A DNA stretch of 64,000 bases, from positions 1,185,001 to 1,249,000 of the forward strand of contig JAJSSI010000010.1 in assembly GCA_031841125.1 (NCBI GenBank), written 5' to 3'. Below, one piece after another: positions 10,201 to 22,200 of the stretch (position 1 is the stretch's first letter; the number at the start of each line of letters is the position of its first letter). The DNA is from Acanthococcus lagerstroemiae (taxonomy: Eukaryota; Arthropoda; Insecta; Hemiptera; Eriococcidae). The notes below the pieces were generated by a model. It did no database searches. It was given only the letters and a program-made list of their open reading frames with translations, and was not told where the DNA came from. Both the position numbers and the translations under genes were made by a program.

Positions 10201-13200
10201 TTTATCGGCTTATTATTATATTTATTCGTGAATATTTTCAGACTAATTCTATGCGTTCGAGTATCGCGGTTCCCAATCGAGCTACTACCGCCGTTGCCAC
10301 AGCTCGCGAATCCGAGTCAAATGCGAGTCTCCCTCCAAACGCGGTAAGAATTTTCGCATTTATATAGTTTTCTTGTAATTCATCGAATTAATTAATTGAT
10401 TGCATAATACCTATGGAAATTTTGAATCGTATTCTAAATTTAATTATTTTTCAGGCTAATAGCCATATCGCGTCCGAGGGTAGAGACATCAATGACGAAA
10501 GAATCTCCTGTCTGATTTGTGGTACCAGTCATAAGAGGACATTTTGGTATCGTCACATCCTCTCGCAGGAACACAAAAACGCAGTTTACCGCAGCGAAGC
10601 TGAAAATACCAGTACTCGCGGTATTATCATCCAGCAGACTCCGGTAGGATTATGTATGATATTTTGTTTAAAGCCGACCGCGATAACAAAAATATCAAGT
10701 TCATTCGGCCCGAGCTGACCTCGATAGACGAAGCATCGCTCCAACAGACGCATGCGGAAGCCTTGGAAACCATAGAAAATTTTTTCGGGCATTTCTACGA
10801 GGGGATTTTGTATAGGTTAACCGAGGGGCTAGCTATACATAATGCCTTAAAGGTGCACAGTTCGCTAAGCCTATCGTTACAAAAATTTGCTGTCGGTGAC
10901 GAAATTTTACATGAAAATGTCTCTTTACGCACATCAGCAGAAGAAGTATTTGTAGCGACAGATTTGGAGGAGTGGACAACTCTTTTAATTGCTCAGCTAA
11001 TGGTGAAATACGAGGAATGTTCTCATCGTGGTTCCAACTGGACTTTATTAAAAGTCAACGATTTCGAATTGCATATTTCGAAATACAGTCCATTACGCGC
11101 TTCGTCTTATATTCCCCTTCCAACTGAAATAGTACAGAAAAAAGCTGTAATTAATGTTAAAAATTCTAATGATGAATTGTGTTTCAAATATGCAATTCTA
11201 AGTAAAGTAGCTTATAATAAAGTCCCTCATCCAAATCGCGTTAATATTTATAAGAAATCTGAGTACAAAAATTTATTTAATTTTAATGACATTACGTTTC
11301 CAACTCCCTTGGTAGACATAGGCATTTTCGAACGTAACAACACCGCGTCTGTTAATGTTTATGGATTAAGTAAGGAGGAAAGTAAACAATTTTTTGTTTA
11401 CCCAATCCGAATCTCGAAAAATTACGTGGCTGGTAACCATTTTGATTTGTTATATGTCCAAGATGAATCGTCCTTGACTTGCGAGGACGAACCCGTCAGA
11501 GGGCACTACTGTCTCATCACAAATTTGAGTCGTCTGATCAACTCGCAGAATAATAATCATAAGAATGCGCTCTATATATGCCACCGGTGTTTAGTATCTT
11601 TTAACAGCAAAGAGGCTCTAACTGAACACGGACTCATCTGCAATAAATTAGATGCGGTCCATTCGGTGATGCCTACAGGGGAAAAGGCCGTGCAGGTATT
11701 TAAGAATTATCAATTTAAGCAACGTGTTCCTTATGTAATTTACGCTGATTTCGAATGCGCTCTCGTTCCGCAATCAATTCCTACTCGTGAATTGAATGCT
11801 GAGAGTAGTTCGTACACAGATAAGACGCAAAAGCATGAGGCCACCTCGTATTGTTATTATATTGTAACAAACAACAAGAATGATCCGCGTGAGTATCAGC
11901 CTCAGTTGTATCGAGGGCCGAACGCAGTGCGACATTTCTGGCGGAGCCTACGGGCTGATTTGGAGAAAATCAGTATGATATATAGGAAAATTGTACCTAT
12001 GAATCTTACTCCGGAGGACTTGCTCTATCTTAATCAGAATATGAGCTGTCATATATGTGGTGCGGAAGCTCCCACCCCTGCGTTAAATGGCTTTGTTATT
12101 GATCACTGTCATTTAACGGGGAAAGTGAGGGGTTACGCGTGTAATAGTTGTAATCTTAATTATAAGTTGCCGTCATTTGTACCTATTATATTTCACAATG
12201 GGTCAAACTACGACTTTAAATTATTAATTAAAGATGTTTTTTCTGAAATTAACCCAAATGCTGACGATGAGATTGTTGACGGACGAACGAAATCTGCTCG
12301 AAGCGGTAGTGCTGGCAGAAGGAGAGTAAAGAGGGCGAGGAACAGCTTCGTATTAGACGAGGCTGAAGACAGTGACTCGGACAAAGACATGGAGGAGGGA
12401 GACATAGACGCAGATGGACTCGACGAAGATGATGAGGATTTGGAAGAGACGACGACTGCTGTCAGAGCTAACCGTGGAAAGACCTCGAATGATATAAAGG
12501 TCATTGCTCAAAATGCAGAGAATTTTATATCATTCGAGGTTAAAGTCACGCGAAATTTATCCGCGAGATTTATCGACAGTTTTCGATTCATGTCGTCGGG
12601 TCTCAGCACGTTGGTGGGTAATTTAAACGTGGAGCAATTAACTCATGTCTCCAAATTTTATCAGGGACAGCAATTTGAGCTATTGACTCGTAAAGGTGTA
12701 TTCCCATATGAATACATCGATAGTCAAGAGCGCTACAGCGAAAACTCTCTCCCGCCAAAGGAAGCGTTTTATAGCTCCTTGAGCGGTGAGGGGATATCCG
12801 GCGAAGACTATAATCACGCTAAGCTGGTATACAATGCGTTTAATTGTAATACCCTCGGTGATTATAGTGACATTTATCTCGAGACGGACGTATTATTATT
12901 AGCCGATGTATTTGAGAATTTCAGAGACTTTTGCTTAGAGGCATATCAGTTAGATGCTGCGTGGTGCTACTCAGCTCCGGGGCTTTCTTGGAATGCGATG
13001 CTAAAGACTACTGGCGCTCGCTTGGAGCTGCTAGAAGACATTAGCATGTATCAATTTTTCGAAGCTTCAGTGAGAGGTGGCTATGCTGCATCATCTCTCA
13101 GATATGCCAAGGCTAATGTCCGCAAATGAGCGATTTTAATCCGGATGAGCCTCTAAATTCGCTATTCTACATTGATGCTAATAACTTATACGGATATGCA

Positions 13201-16200
13201 ATGTGCGAACCCCTCCCATTGCGAGATTTCCGATGGCTCGAACAACATGAAATCAACTCGCTGGATGTTTCATCAATTCCAGAAGACGGCTCAATTGGCT
13301 ATGTTTTAGAAGTTGATTTGGAATATCCAGCTGAGATACATGATGCTCATGCAGACCTTCCGTTTTGCCCTGATAAATTAAGAACTTGTAATAATAAGAA
13401 TACCCCGCCTAAGTTGATTGCGACATTACACGATAAGAATAGATATATTATTCATTATCGGTATCTACAGTCTGCACTAAAGCACGGCCTTAAATTGAAA
13501 AAGATACATCGAGGGGTTAGATTTCATCAGGAACCCTGGATGTTGCCATACATCCTTCTCAATAATGAAAGAAGGAAAATGGCGACTTCAGAGTTTCAGA
13601 AAGATCTCTTTAAATTACTAAATAACTGTATATTTGGAAAATTCCTGGAAAGCATCCGCCGTAGACGCAATTTTATCCTCACAAACCGCCTCCCCACCAT
13701 CCTGAAGAATATCCGCCTACCAACCTTCAAACGTCGTCATATCCTCAATGAAGAAACCAATCTCGTTCTCATTGAAAGAGCTCGCACTAAAATTCTCTTT
13801 GATCGGTTTGTCCAAGCTGGTGGAGCAATTTTAGACATTTCCAAAATGCACATGTACGACTTCCATTACAAAACTATGAAATCAACAATATTCCCAGATT
13901 CCAATATTTTTCTTGCGTATACGGATACAGATTCCTTCATTTACCAAATTCCGGTCCAATCTTCCCTGAACGATCATTTGTTTACATTTAAAAATTATTT
14001 TGACTTTTCCGAATATCCACCTTCTCATCCTCTATTTGATCCAACGAATAAAAAGGTCTTAGGTAAATTTAAAGATGAACTCAAAGGTGGCATTATGAGC
14101 GAGTTCTGCGGGTTGAAAGCGAAAATGTACGCGTTTAAAAGTACCAGCCACGAGGTAAAAAAAGCCAAGGGAGTGAAGAAAAATATTATTAAGCAAACGT
14201 TAAATTTTAATTCTTATTTTAATTGTTTGAAAAATCGCGATCGCATCTATCGAACCATGACGAGCATACGGAGTTTTGGTCAGCAATTGTTTACGATTCG
14301 CCAAAACAAGGTTGCTCTATCGATGCTAGATGATAAACGATACATCTTGCCAGATGGTGTGCATACACTCCCCTGGGGTCATTATAGCATTCCTCTGGAG
14401 GATGATATTATTTACCAAAGCAATTCAGATTCGATAGAGACGGTTGACGGTGAAGAGGAAGAAGAAGACGTTTAATTTTTTAAGCTTGTATATGTGTGTG
14501 TATTTGTGTATATATATATTTTTAATTATCGAAAGTGGGGATGAGTTAGCTCTCTCATCGAGATTCAAATATTTTATAATTTAATGCGCTAGTCTCAGTT
14601 TGTTCAAATTATTCGAAGCGGCAAGTACCTAGTTTTATGCTTAAGATGGCAGATTCTGAATTAATTTTATCAAAAATGTACAGTTTAGAACGCGTTTCAT
14701 TATCGTCCGAAATTGGAATGAATCCTTCGAGCAAGGAATATAATATTCAAGTGAAACTTTGCAATCCGGTAAATAGCATTTTAATGAATGTCAACGATTT
14801 TGTTCGAGTTTCGAGCTACATTTTATCGCTGAAAAGTAATGATCAGAAATCTAAAGAGAGTGATGAAGAGGAAAAAGCCATCTCCGTCAATGTCGCTTCT
14901 GATATAGGTGATAATTTCATTCATCTCGAAATTGAAGAATATAACCTCGTATATTCTCCCAACGATGGTGATAAACTTCAATTTTATTCGAAAATTAATT
15001 TCATGTTATGTCCACCCGTTTTTCAAGTGGAGCTGAATAATTATGTACAATTTATAGCGCGATTTAACATTGCCATAACTTATTATATTATGTTTTTGGA
15101 AAAATATCGGAGTTACGCGAGCCTTGTACATGAACGCATAATAACATTTTACACAAAATGGTTACATAACGAGGAAAATTCATTGAAATTTGATTTCGAT
15201 TTTTTAGCAGATAATATTTTAACTTTGGAAAGCGCGAGTTTACCGAGAATTAAACATCCCCACCTTGTCTGTGATTATACACGTCTAGATTATAATGTAT
15301 GCTATCTGATAGACTCTGAAATACGTTTAAAATCTGTTTTCCCTATTTATATGCAAATTTTACTTTCAGATATTGTTGATGATGATTAATATACCAATCT
15401 ATGTAAATTTTATTTGTTGTATGTATTTGTATATGTTCAGGTATTCATGTATCAATGTATATCAATAGCACCAGCATCATGAATGAAATTTTGCGTGTAC
15501 ATAAAAAATTAATAAATGTATTTAAAAATATTACATGTTTTACAATCTTTTCACAATGCTCGAAAGAGGAGAATACTGTACAATCTTATCGTGAAGTATT
15601 AAACAATGACATAGAGTATTTGCAGGAACAGGCACAGCAGTTTCAATTTCTACGCGAATATCCACAGTCCCAGTCTTGATGCTATCATTTTGAAAATTAC
15701 AGTCCAAGACTACTATAAAATTATCTTCTAAAAATTTTTTCCTAGTTAATACGGGACAATAATTTTGACGTTGATAGTACGAGTATTGGAAATCTGAATA
15801 CATTCTGTACAAAAACGATATGTCTTTTTTGCTGACATCTAAATTTAGGTTCATGTTTGGATAGTATTCGTTATTTAAAAATAGTTTCACATCTCTGAGG
15901 CGAAGATTATCAAACTTGTCCATTTGTTTTTTCAACTGGTTCTTCCTATCGATGAGAAAGGCTAAAAGCACATATCTAGGCTTCTCCAGCTGTGTGGTCG
16001 TCATGACTGTCCAATTATTTCGAGTTGTCATAGATAATGAAGGATTTTCAATCAGCTCCCAACTTCTGAACGGCATCAAAATCGAAGTATCTTTTTCAAC
16101 TAGGCTCAGCAGGGCAATACGCGAGACATCACTGGCTGTGATATATGGAACCAGCCAATTAATATCCTGGATCTGAACTGAAGGCATATCGTTGTCAACA

Positions 16201-19200
16201 GATGAAAATAATGCGTTTGTGTCGTTGTTTGAACGCTGAAGGATGAGCTCCTGTTTCATCGAAATTATTACGCAATTGTAATCCTCCATAAATCCGAGGC
16301 AAACTAGTTCGTGCAGCTGAATCAGATGCGCGATTTATTAGAAACGGCATCGCCTATCTATTTGATTGCATAAGCTACAGCCTGAATAATGTGGAAGTGG
16401 ATAAGACAAGAAACTTGGGACCTGCTACTCTACTTAAAGGCTTGGCGTCTATGACTGTAGACGAGTACCTTTATTCCTCAAATTCTGGTTTTGCAAACTT
16501 GAATGCCGATGAAATTTTGACTGATGACGGTGAATTTAGCGTGTGCATTCCTCTGAGAAATTTGCTCGGATTTATGGAGGATTACAATTGCGTAATAATT
16601 TCGATGAAACAGGAGCTCATCCTTCAGCGTTCAAACAACGACACAAACGCATTATTTTCATCTGTTGACAACGATATGCCTTCAGTTCAGATCCAGGATA
16701 TTAATTGGCTGGTTCCATATATCACAGCCAGTGATGTCTCGCGTATTGCCCTGCTGAGCCTAGTTGAAAAAGATACTTCGATTTTGATGCCGTTCAGAAG
16801 TTGGGAGCTGATTGAAAATCCTTCATTATCTATGACAACTCGAAATAATTGGACAGTCATGACGACCACACAGCTGGAGAAGCCTAGATATGTGCTTTTA
16901 GCCTTTCTCATCGATAGGAAGAACCAGTTGAAAAAACAAATGGACAAGTTTGATAATCTTCGCCTCAGAGATGTGAAACTATTTTTAAATAACGAATACT
17001 ATCCAAACATGAACCTAAATTTAGATGTCAGCAAAAAAGACATATCGTTTTTGTACAGAATGTATTCAGATTTCCAATACTCGTACTATCAACGTCAAAA
17101 TTATTGTCCCGTATTAACTAGGAAAAAATTTTTAGAAGATAATTTTATAGTAGTCTTGGACTGTAATTTTCAAAATGATAGCATCAAGACTGGGACTGTG
17201 GATATTCGCGTAGAAATTGAAACTGCTGTGCCTGTTCCTGCAAATACTCTATGTCATTGTTTAATACTTCACGATAAGATTGTACAGTATTCTCCTCTTT
17301 CGAGCATTGTGAAAAGATTGTAAAACATGTAATATTTTTAAATACATTTATTAATTTTTTATGTACACGCAAAATTTCATTCATGATGCTGGTGCTATTG
17401 ATATACATTGATACATGAATACCTGAACATATACAAATACATACAACAAATAAAATTTACATAGATTGGTATATTAATCATCATCAACAATATCTGAAAG
17501 TAAAATTTGCATATAAATAGGGAAAACAGATTTTAAACGTATTTCAGAGTCTATCAGATAGCATACATTATAATCTAGACGTGTATAATCACAGACAAGG
17601 TGGGGATGTTTAATTCTCGGTAAACTCGCGCTTTCCAAAGTTAAAATATTATCTGCTAAAAAATCGAAATCAAATTTCAATGAATTTTCCTCGTTATGTA
17701 ACCATTTTGTGTAAAATGTTATTATGCGTTCATGTACAAGGCTCGCGTAACTCCGATATTTTTCCAAAAACATAATATAATAAGTTATGGCAATGTTAAA
17801 TCGCGCTATAAATTGTACATAATTATTCAGCTCCACTTGAAAAACGGGTGGACATAACATGAAATTAATTTTCGAATAAAATTGAAGTTTATCACCATCG
17901 TTGGGAGAATATACGAGGTTATATTCTTCAATTTCGAGATGAATGAAATTATCACCTATATCAGAAGCGACATTGACGGAGATGGCTTTTTCCTCTTCAT
18001 CACTCTCTTTAGATTTCTGATCATTACTTTTCAGCGATAAAATGTAGCTCGAAACTCGAACAAAATCGTTGACATTCATTAAAATGCTATTTACCGGATT
18101 GCAAAGTTTCACTTGAATATTATATTCCTTGCTCGAAGGATTCATTCCAATTTCGGACGATAATGAAACGCGTTCTAAACTGTACATTTTTGATAAAATT
18201 AATTCAGAATCTGCCATCTTAAGCATAAAACTAGGTACTTGCCGCTTCGAATAATTTGAACAAACTGAGACTAGCGCATTAAATTATAAAATATTTGAAT
18301 CTCGATGAGAGAGCTAACTCATCCCCACTTTCGATAATTAAAAATATATATATACACAAATACACACACATATACAAGCTTAAAAAATTAAACGTCTTCT
18401 TCTTCCTCTTCACCGTCAACCGTCTCTATCGAATCTGAATTGCTTTGGTAAATAATATCATCCTCCAGAGGAATGCTATAATGACCCCAGGGGAGTGTAT
18501 GCACACCATCTGGCAAGATGTATCGTTTATCATCTAGCATCGATAGAGCAACCTTGTTTTGGCGAATCGTAAACAATTGCTGACCAAAACTCCGTATGCT
18601 CGTCATGGTTCGATAGATGCGATCGCGATTTTTCAAACAATTAAAATAAGAATTAAAATTTAACGTTTGCTTAATAATATTTTTCTTCACTCCCTTGGCT
18701 TTTTTTACCTCGTGGCTGGTACTTTTAAACGCGTACATTTTCGCTTTCAACCCGCAGAACTCGCTCATAATGCCACCTTTGAGTTCATCTTTAAATTTAC
18801 CTAAGACCTTTTTATTCGTTGGATCAAATAGAGGATGAGAAGGTGGATATTCGGAAAAGTCAAAATAATTTTTAAATGTAAACAAATGATCGTTCAGGGA
18901 AGATTGGACCGGAATTTGGTAAATGAAGGAATCTGTATCCGTATACGCAAGAAAAATATTGGAATCTGGGAATATTGTTGATTTCATAGTTTTGTAATGG
19001 AAGTCGTACATGTGCATTTTGGAAATGTCTAAAATTGCTCCACCAGCTTGGACAAACCGATCAAAGAGAATTTTAGTGCGAGCTCTTTCAATGAGAACGA
19101 GATTGGTTTCTTCATTGAGGATATGACGACGTTTGAAGGTTGGTAGGCGGATATTCTTCAGGATGGTGGGGAGGCGGTTTGTGAGGATAAAATTGCGTCT

Positions 19201-22200
19201 ACGGCGGATGCTTTCCAGGAATTTTCCAAATATACAGTTATTTAGTAATTTAAAGAGATCTTTCTGAAACTCTGAAGTCGCCATTTTCCTTCTTTCATTA
19301 TTGAGAAGGATGTATGGCAACATCCAGGGTTCCTGATGAAATCTAACCCCTCGATGTATCTTTTTCAATTTAAGGCCGTGCTTTAGTGCAGACTGTAGAT
19401 ACCGATAATGAATAATATATCTATTCTTATCGTGTAATGTCGCAATCAACTTAGGCGGGGTATTCTTATTATTACAAGTTCTTAATTTATCAGGGCAAAA
19501 CGGAAGGTCTGCATGAGCATCATGTATCTCAGCTGGATATTCCAAATCAACTTCTAAAACATAGCCAATTGAGCCGTCTTCTGGAATTGATGAAACATCC
19601 AGCGAGTTGATTTCATGTTGTTCGAGCCATCGGAAATCTCGCAATGGGAGGGGTTCGCACATTGCATATCCGTATAAGTTATTAGCATCAATGTAGAATA
19701 GCGAATTTAGAGGCTCATCCGGATTAAAATCGCTCATTTGCGGGACATTAGCCTTGGCATATCTGAGAGATGATGCAGCATAGCCACCTCTCACTGAAGC
19801 TTCGAAAAATTGATACATGCTAATGTCTTCTAGCAGCTCCAAGCGAGCGCCAGTAGTCTTTAGCATCGCATTCCAAGAAAGCCCCGGAGCTGAGTAGCAC
19901 CACGCAGCATCTAACTGATATGCCTCTAAGCAAAAGTCTCTGAAATTCTCAAATACATCGGCTAATAATAATACGTCCGTCTCGAGATAAATGTCACTAT
20001 AATCACCGAGGGTATTACAATTAAACGCATTGTATACCAGCTTAGCGTGATTATAGTCTTCGCCGGATATCCCCTCACCGCTCAAGGAGCTATAAAACGC
20101 TTCCTTTGGCGGGAGAGAGTTTTCGCTGTAGCGCTCTTGACTATCGATGTATTCATATGGGAATACACCTTTACGAGTCAATAGCTCAAATTGCTGTCCC
20201 TGATGAAATTTGGAGACATGAGTTAATTGCTCCACGTTTAAATTACCCACCAACGTGCTGAGACCCGACGACATGAATCGAAAACTGTCGATAAATCTCG
20301 CGGATAAATTTCGCGTGACTTTAACCTCGAATGATATAAAATTCTCTGCATTTTGAGCAATGACCTTTATATCATTCGAGGTCTTTCCACGGTTAGCTCT
20401 GACAGCAGTCGTCGTCTCTTCCAAATCCTCATCATCTTCGTCGAGTCCATCTGCGTCTATGTCTCCCTCCTCCATGTCTTTGTCCGAGTCACTGTCTTCA
20501 GCCTCGTCTAATACGAAGCTGTTCCTCGCCCTCTTTACTCTCCTTCTGCCAGCACTACCGCTTCGAGCAGATTTCGTTCGTCCGTCAACAATCTCATCGT
20601 CAGCATTTGGGTTAATTTCAGAAAAAACATCTTTAATTAATAATTTAAAGTCGTAGTTTGACCCATTGTGAAATATAATAGGTACAAATGACGGCAACTT
20701 ATAATTAAGATTACAACTATTACACGCGTAACCCCTCACTTTCCCCGTTAAATGACAGTGATCAATAACAAAGCCATTTAACGCAGGGGTGGGAGCTTCC
20801 GCACCACATATATGACAGCTCATATTCTGATTAAGATAGAGCAAGTCCTCCGGAGTAAGATTCATAGGTACAATTTTCCTATATATCATACTGATTTTCT
20901 CCAAATCAGCCCGTAGGCTCCGCCAGAAATGTCGCACTGCGTTCGGCCCTCGATACAACTGAGGCTGATACTCACGCGGATCATTCTTGTTGTTTGTTAC
21001 AATATAATAACAATACGAGGTGGCCTCATGCTTTTGCGTCTTATCTGTGTACGAACTACTCTCAGCATTCAATTCACGAGTAGGAATTGATTGCGGAACG
21101 AGAGCGCATTCGAAATCAGCGTAAATTACATAAGGAACACGTTGCTTAAATTGATAATTCTTAAATACCTGCACGGCCTTTTCCCCTGTAGGCATCACCG
21201 AATGGACCGCATCTAATTTATTGCAGATGAGTCCGTGTTCAGTTAGAGCCTCTTTGCTGTTAAAAGATACTAAACACCGGTGGCATATATAGAGCGCATT
21301 CTTATGATTATTATTCTGCGAGTTGATCAGACGACTCAAATTTGTGATGAGACAGTAGTGCCCTCTGACGGGTTCGTCCTCGCAAGTCAAGGACGATTCA
21401 TCTTGGACATATAACAAATCAAAATGGTTACCAGCCACGTAATTTTTCGAGATTCGGATTGGGTAAACAAAAAATTGTTTACTTTCCTCCTTACTTAATC
21501 CATAAACATTAACAGACGCGGTGTTGTTACGTTCGAAAATGCCTATGTCTACCAAGGGAGTTGGAAACGTAATGTCATTAAAATTAAATAAATTTTTGTA
21601 CTCAGATTTCTTATAAATATTAACGCGATTTGGATGAGGGACTTTATTATAAGCTACTTTACTTAGAATTGCATATTTGAAACACAATTCATCATTAGAA
21701 TTTTTAACATTAATTACAGCTTTTTTCTGTACTATTTCAGTTGGAAGGGGAATATAAGACGAAGCGCGTAATGGACTGTATTTCGAAATATGCAATTCGA
21801 AATCGTTGACTTTTAATAAAGTCCAGTTGGAACCACGATGAGAACATTCCTCGTATTTCACCATTAGCTGAGCAATTAAAAGAGTTGTCCACTCCTCCAA
21901 ATCTGTCGCTACAAATACTTCTTCTGCTGATGTGCGTAAAGAGACATTTTCATGTAAAATTTCGTCACCGACAGCAAATTTTTGTAACGATAGGCTTAGC
22001 GAACTGTGCACCTTTAAGGCATTATGTATAGCTAGCCCCTCGGTTAACCTATACAAAATCCCCTCGTAGAAATGCCCGAAAAAATTTTCTATGGTTTCCA
22101 AGGCTTCCGCATGCGTCTGTTGGAGCGATGCTTCGTCTATCGAGGTCAGCTCGGGCCGAATGAACTTGATATTTTTGTTATCGCGGTCGGCTTTAAACAA

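Noticed and set aside
20360..20656. Serine-rich frame opposite the polymerase, mirrored at 12208-12504
   Set aside because: It is the antisense of the acidic Asp/Glu insertion, whose codons read as serine on the other strand.
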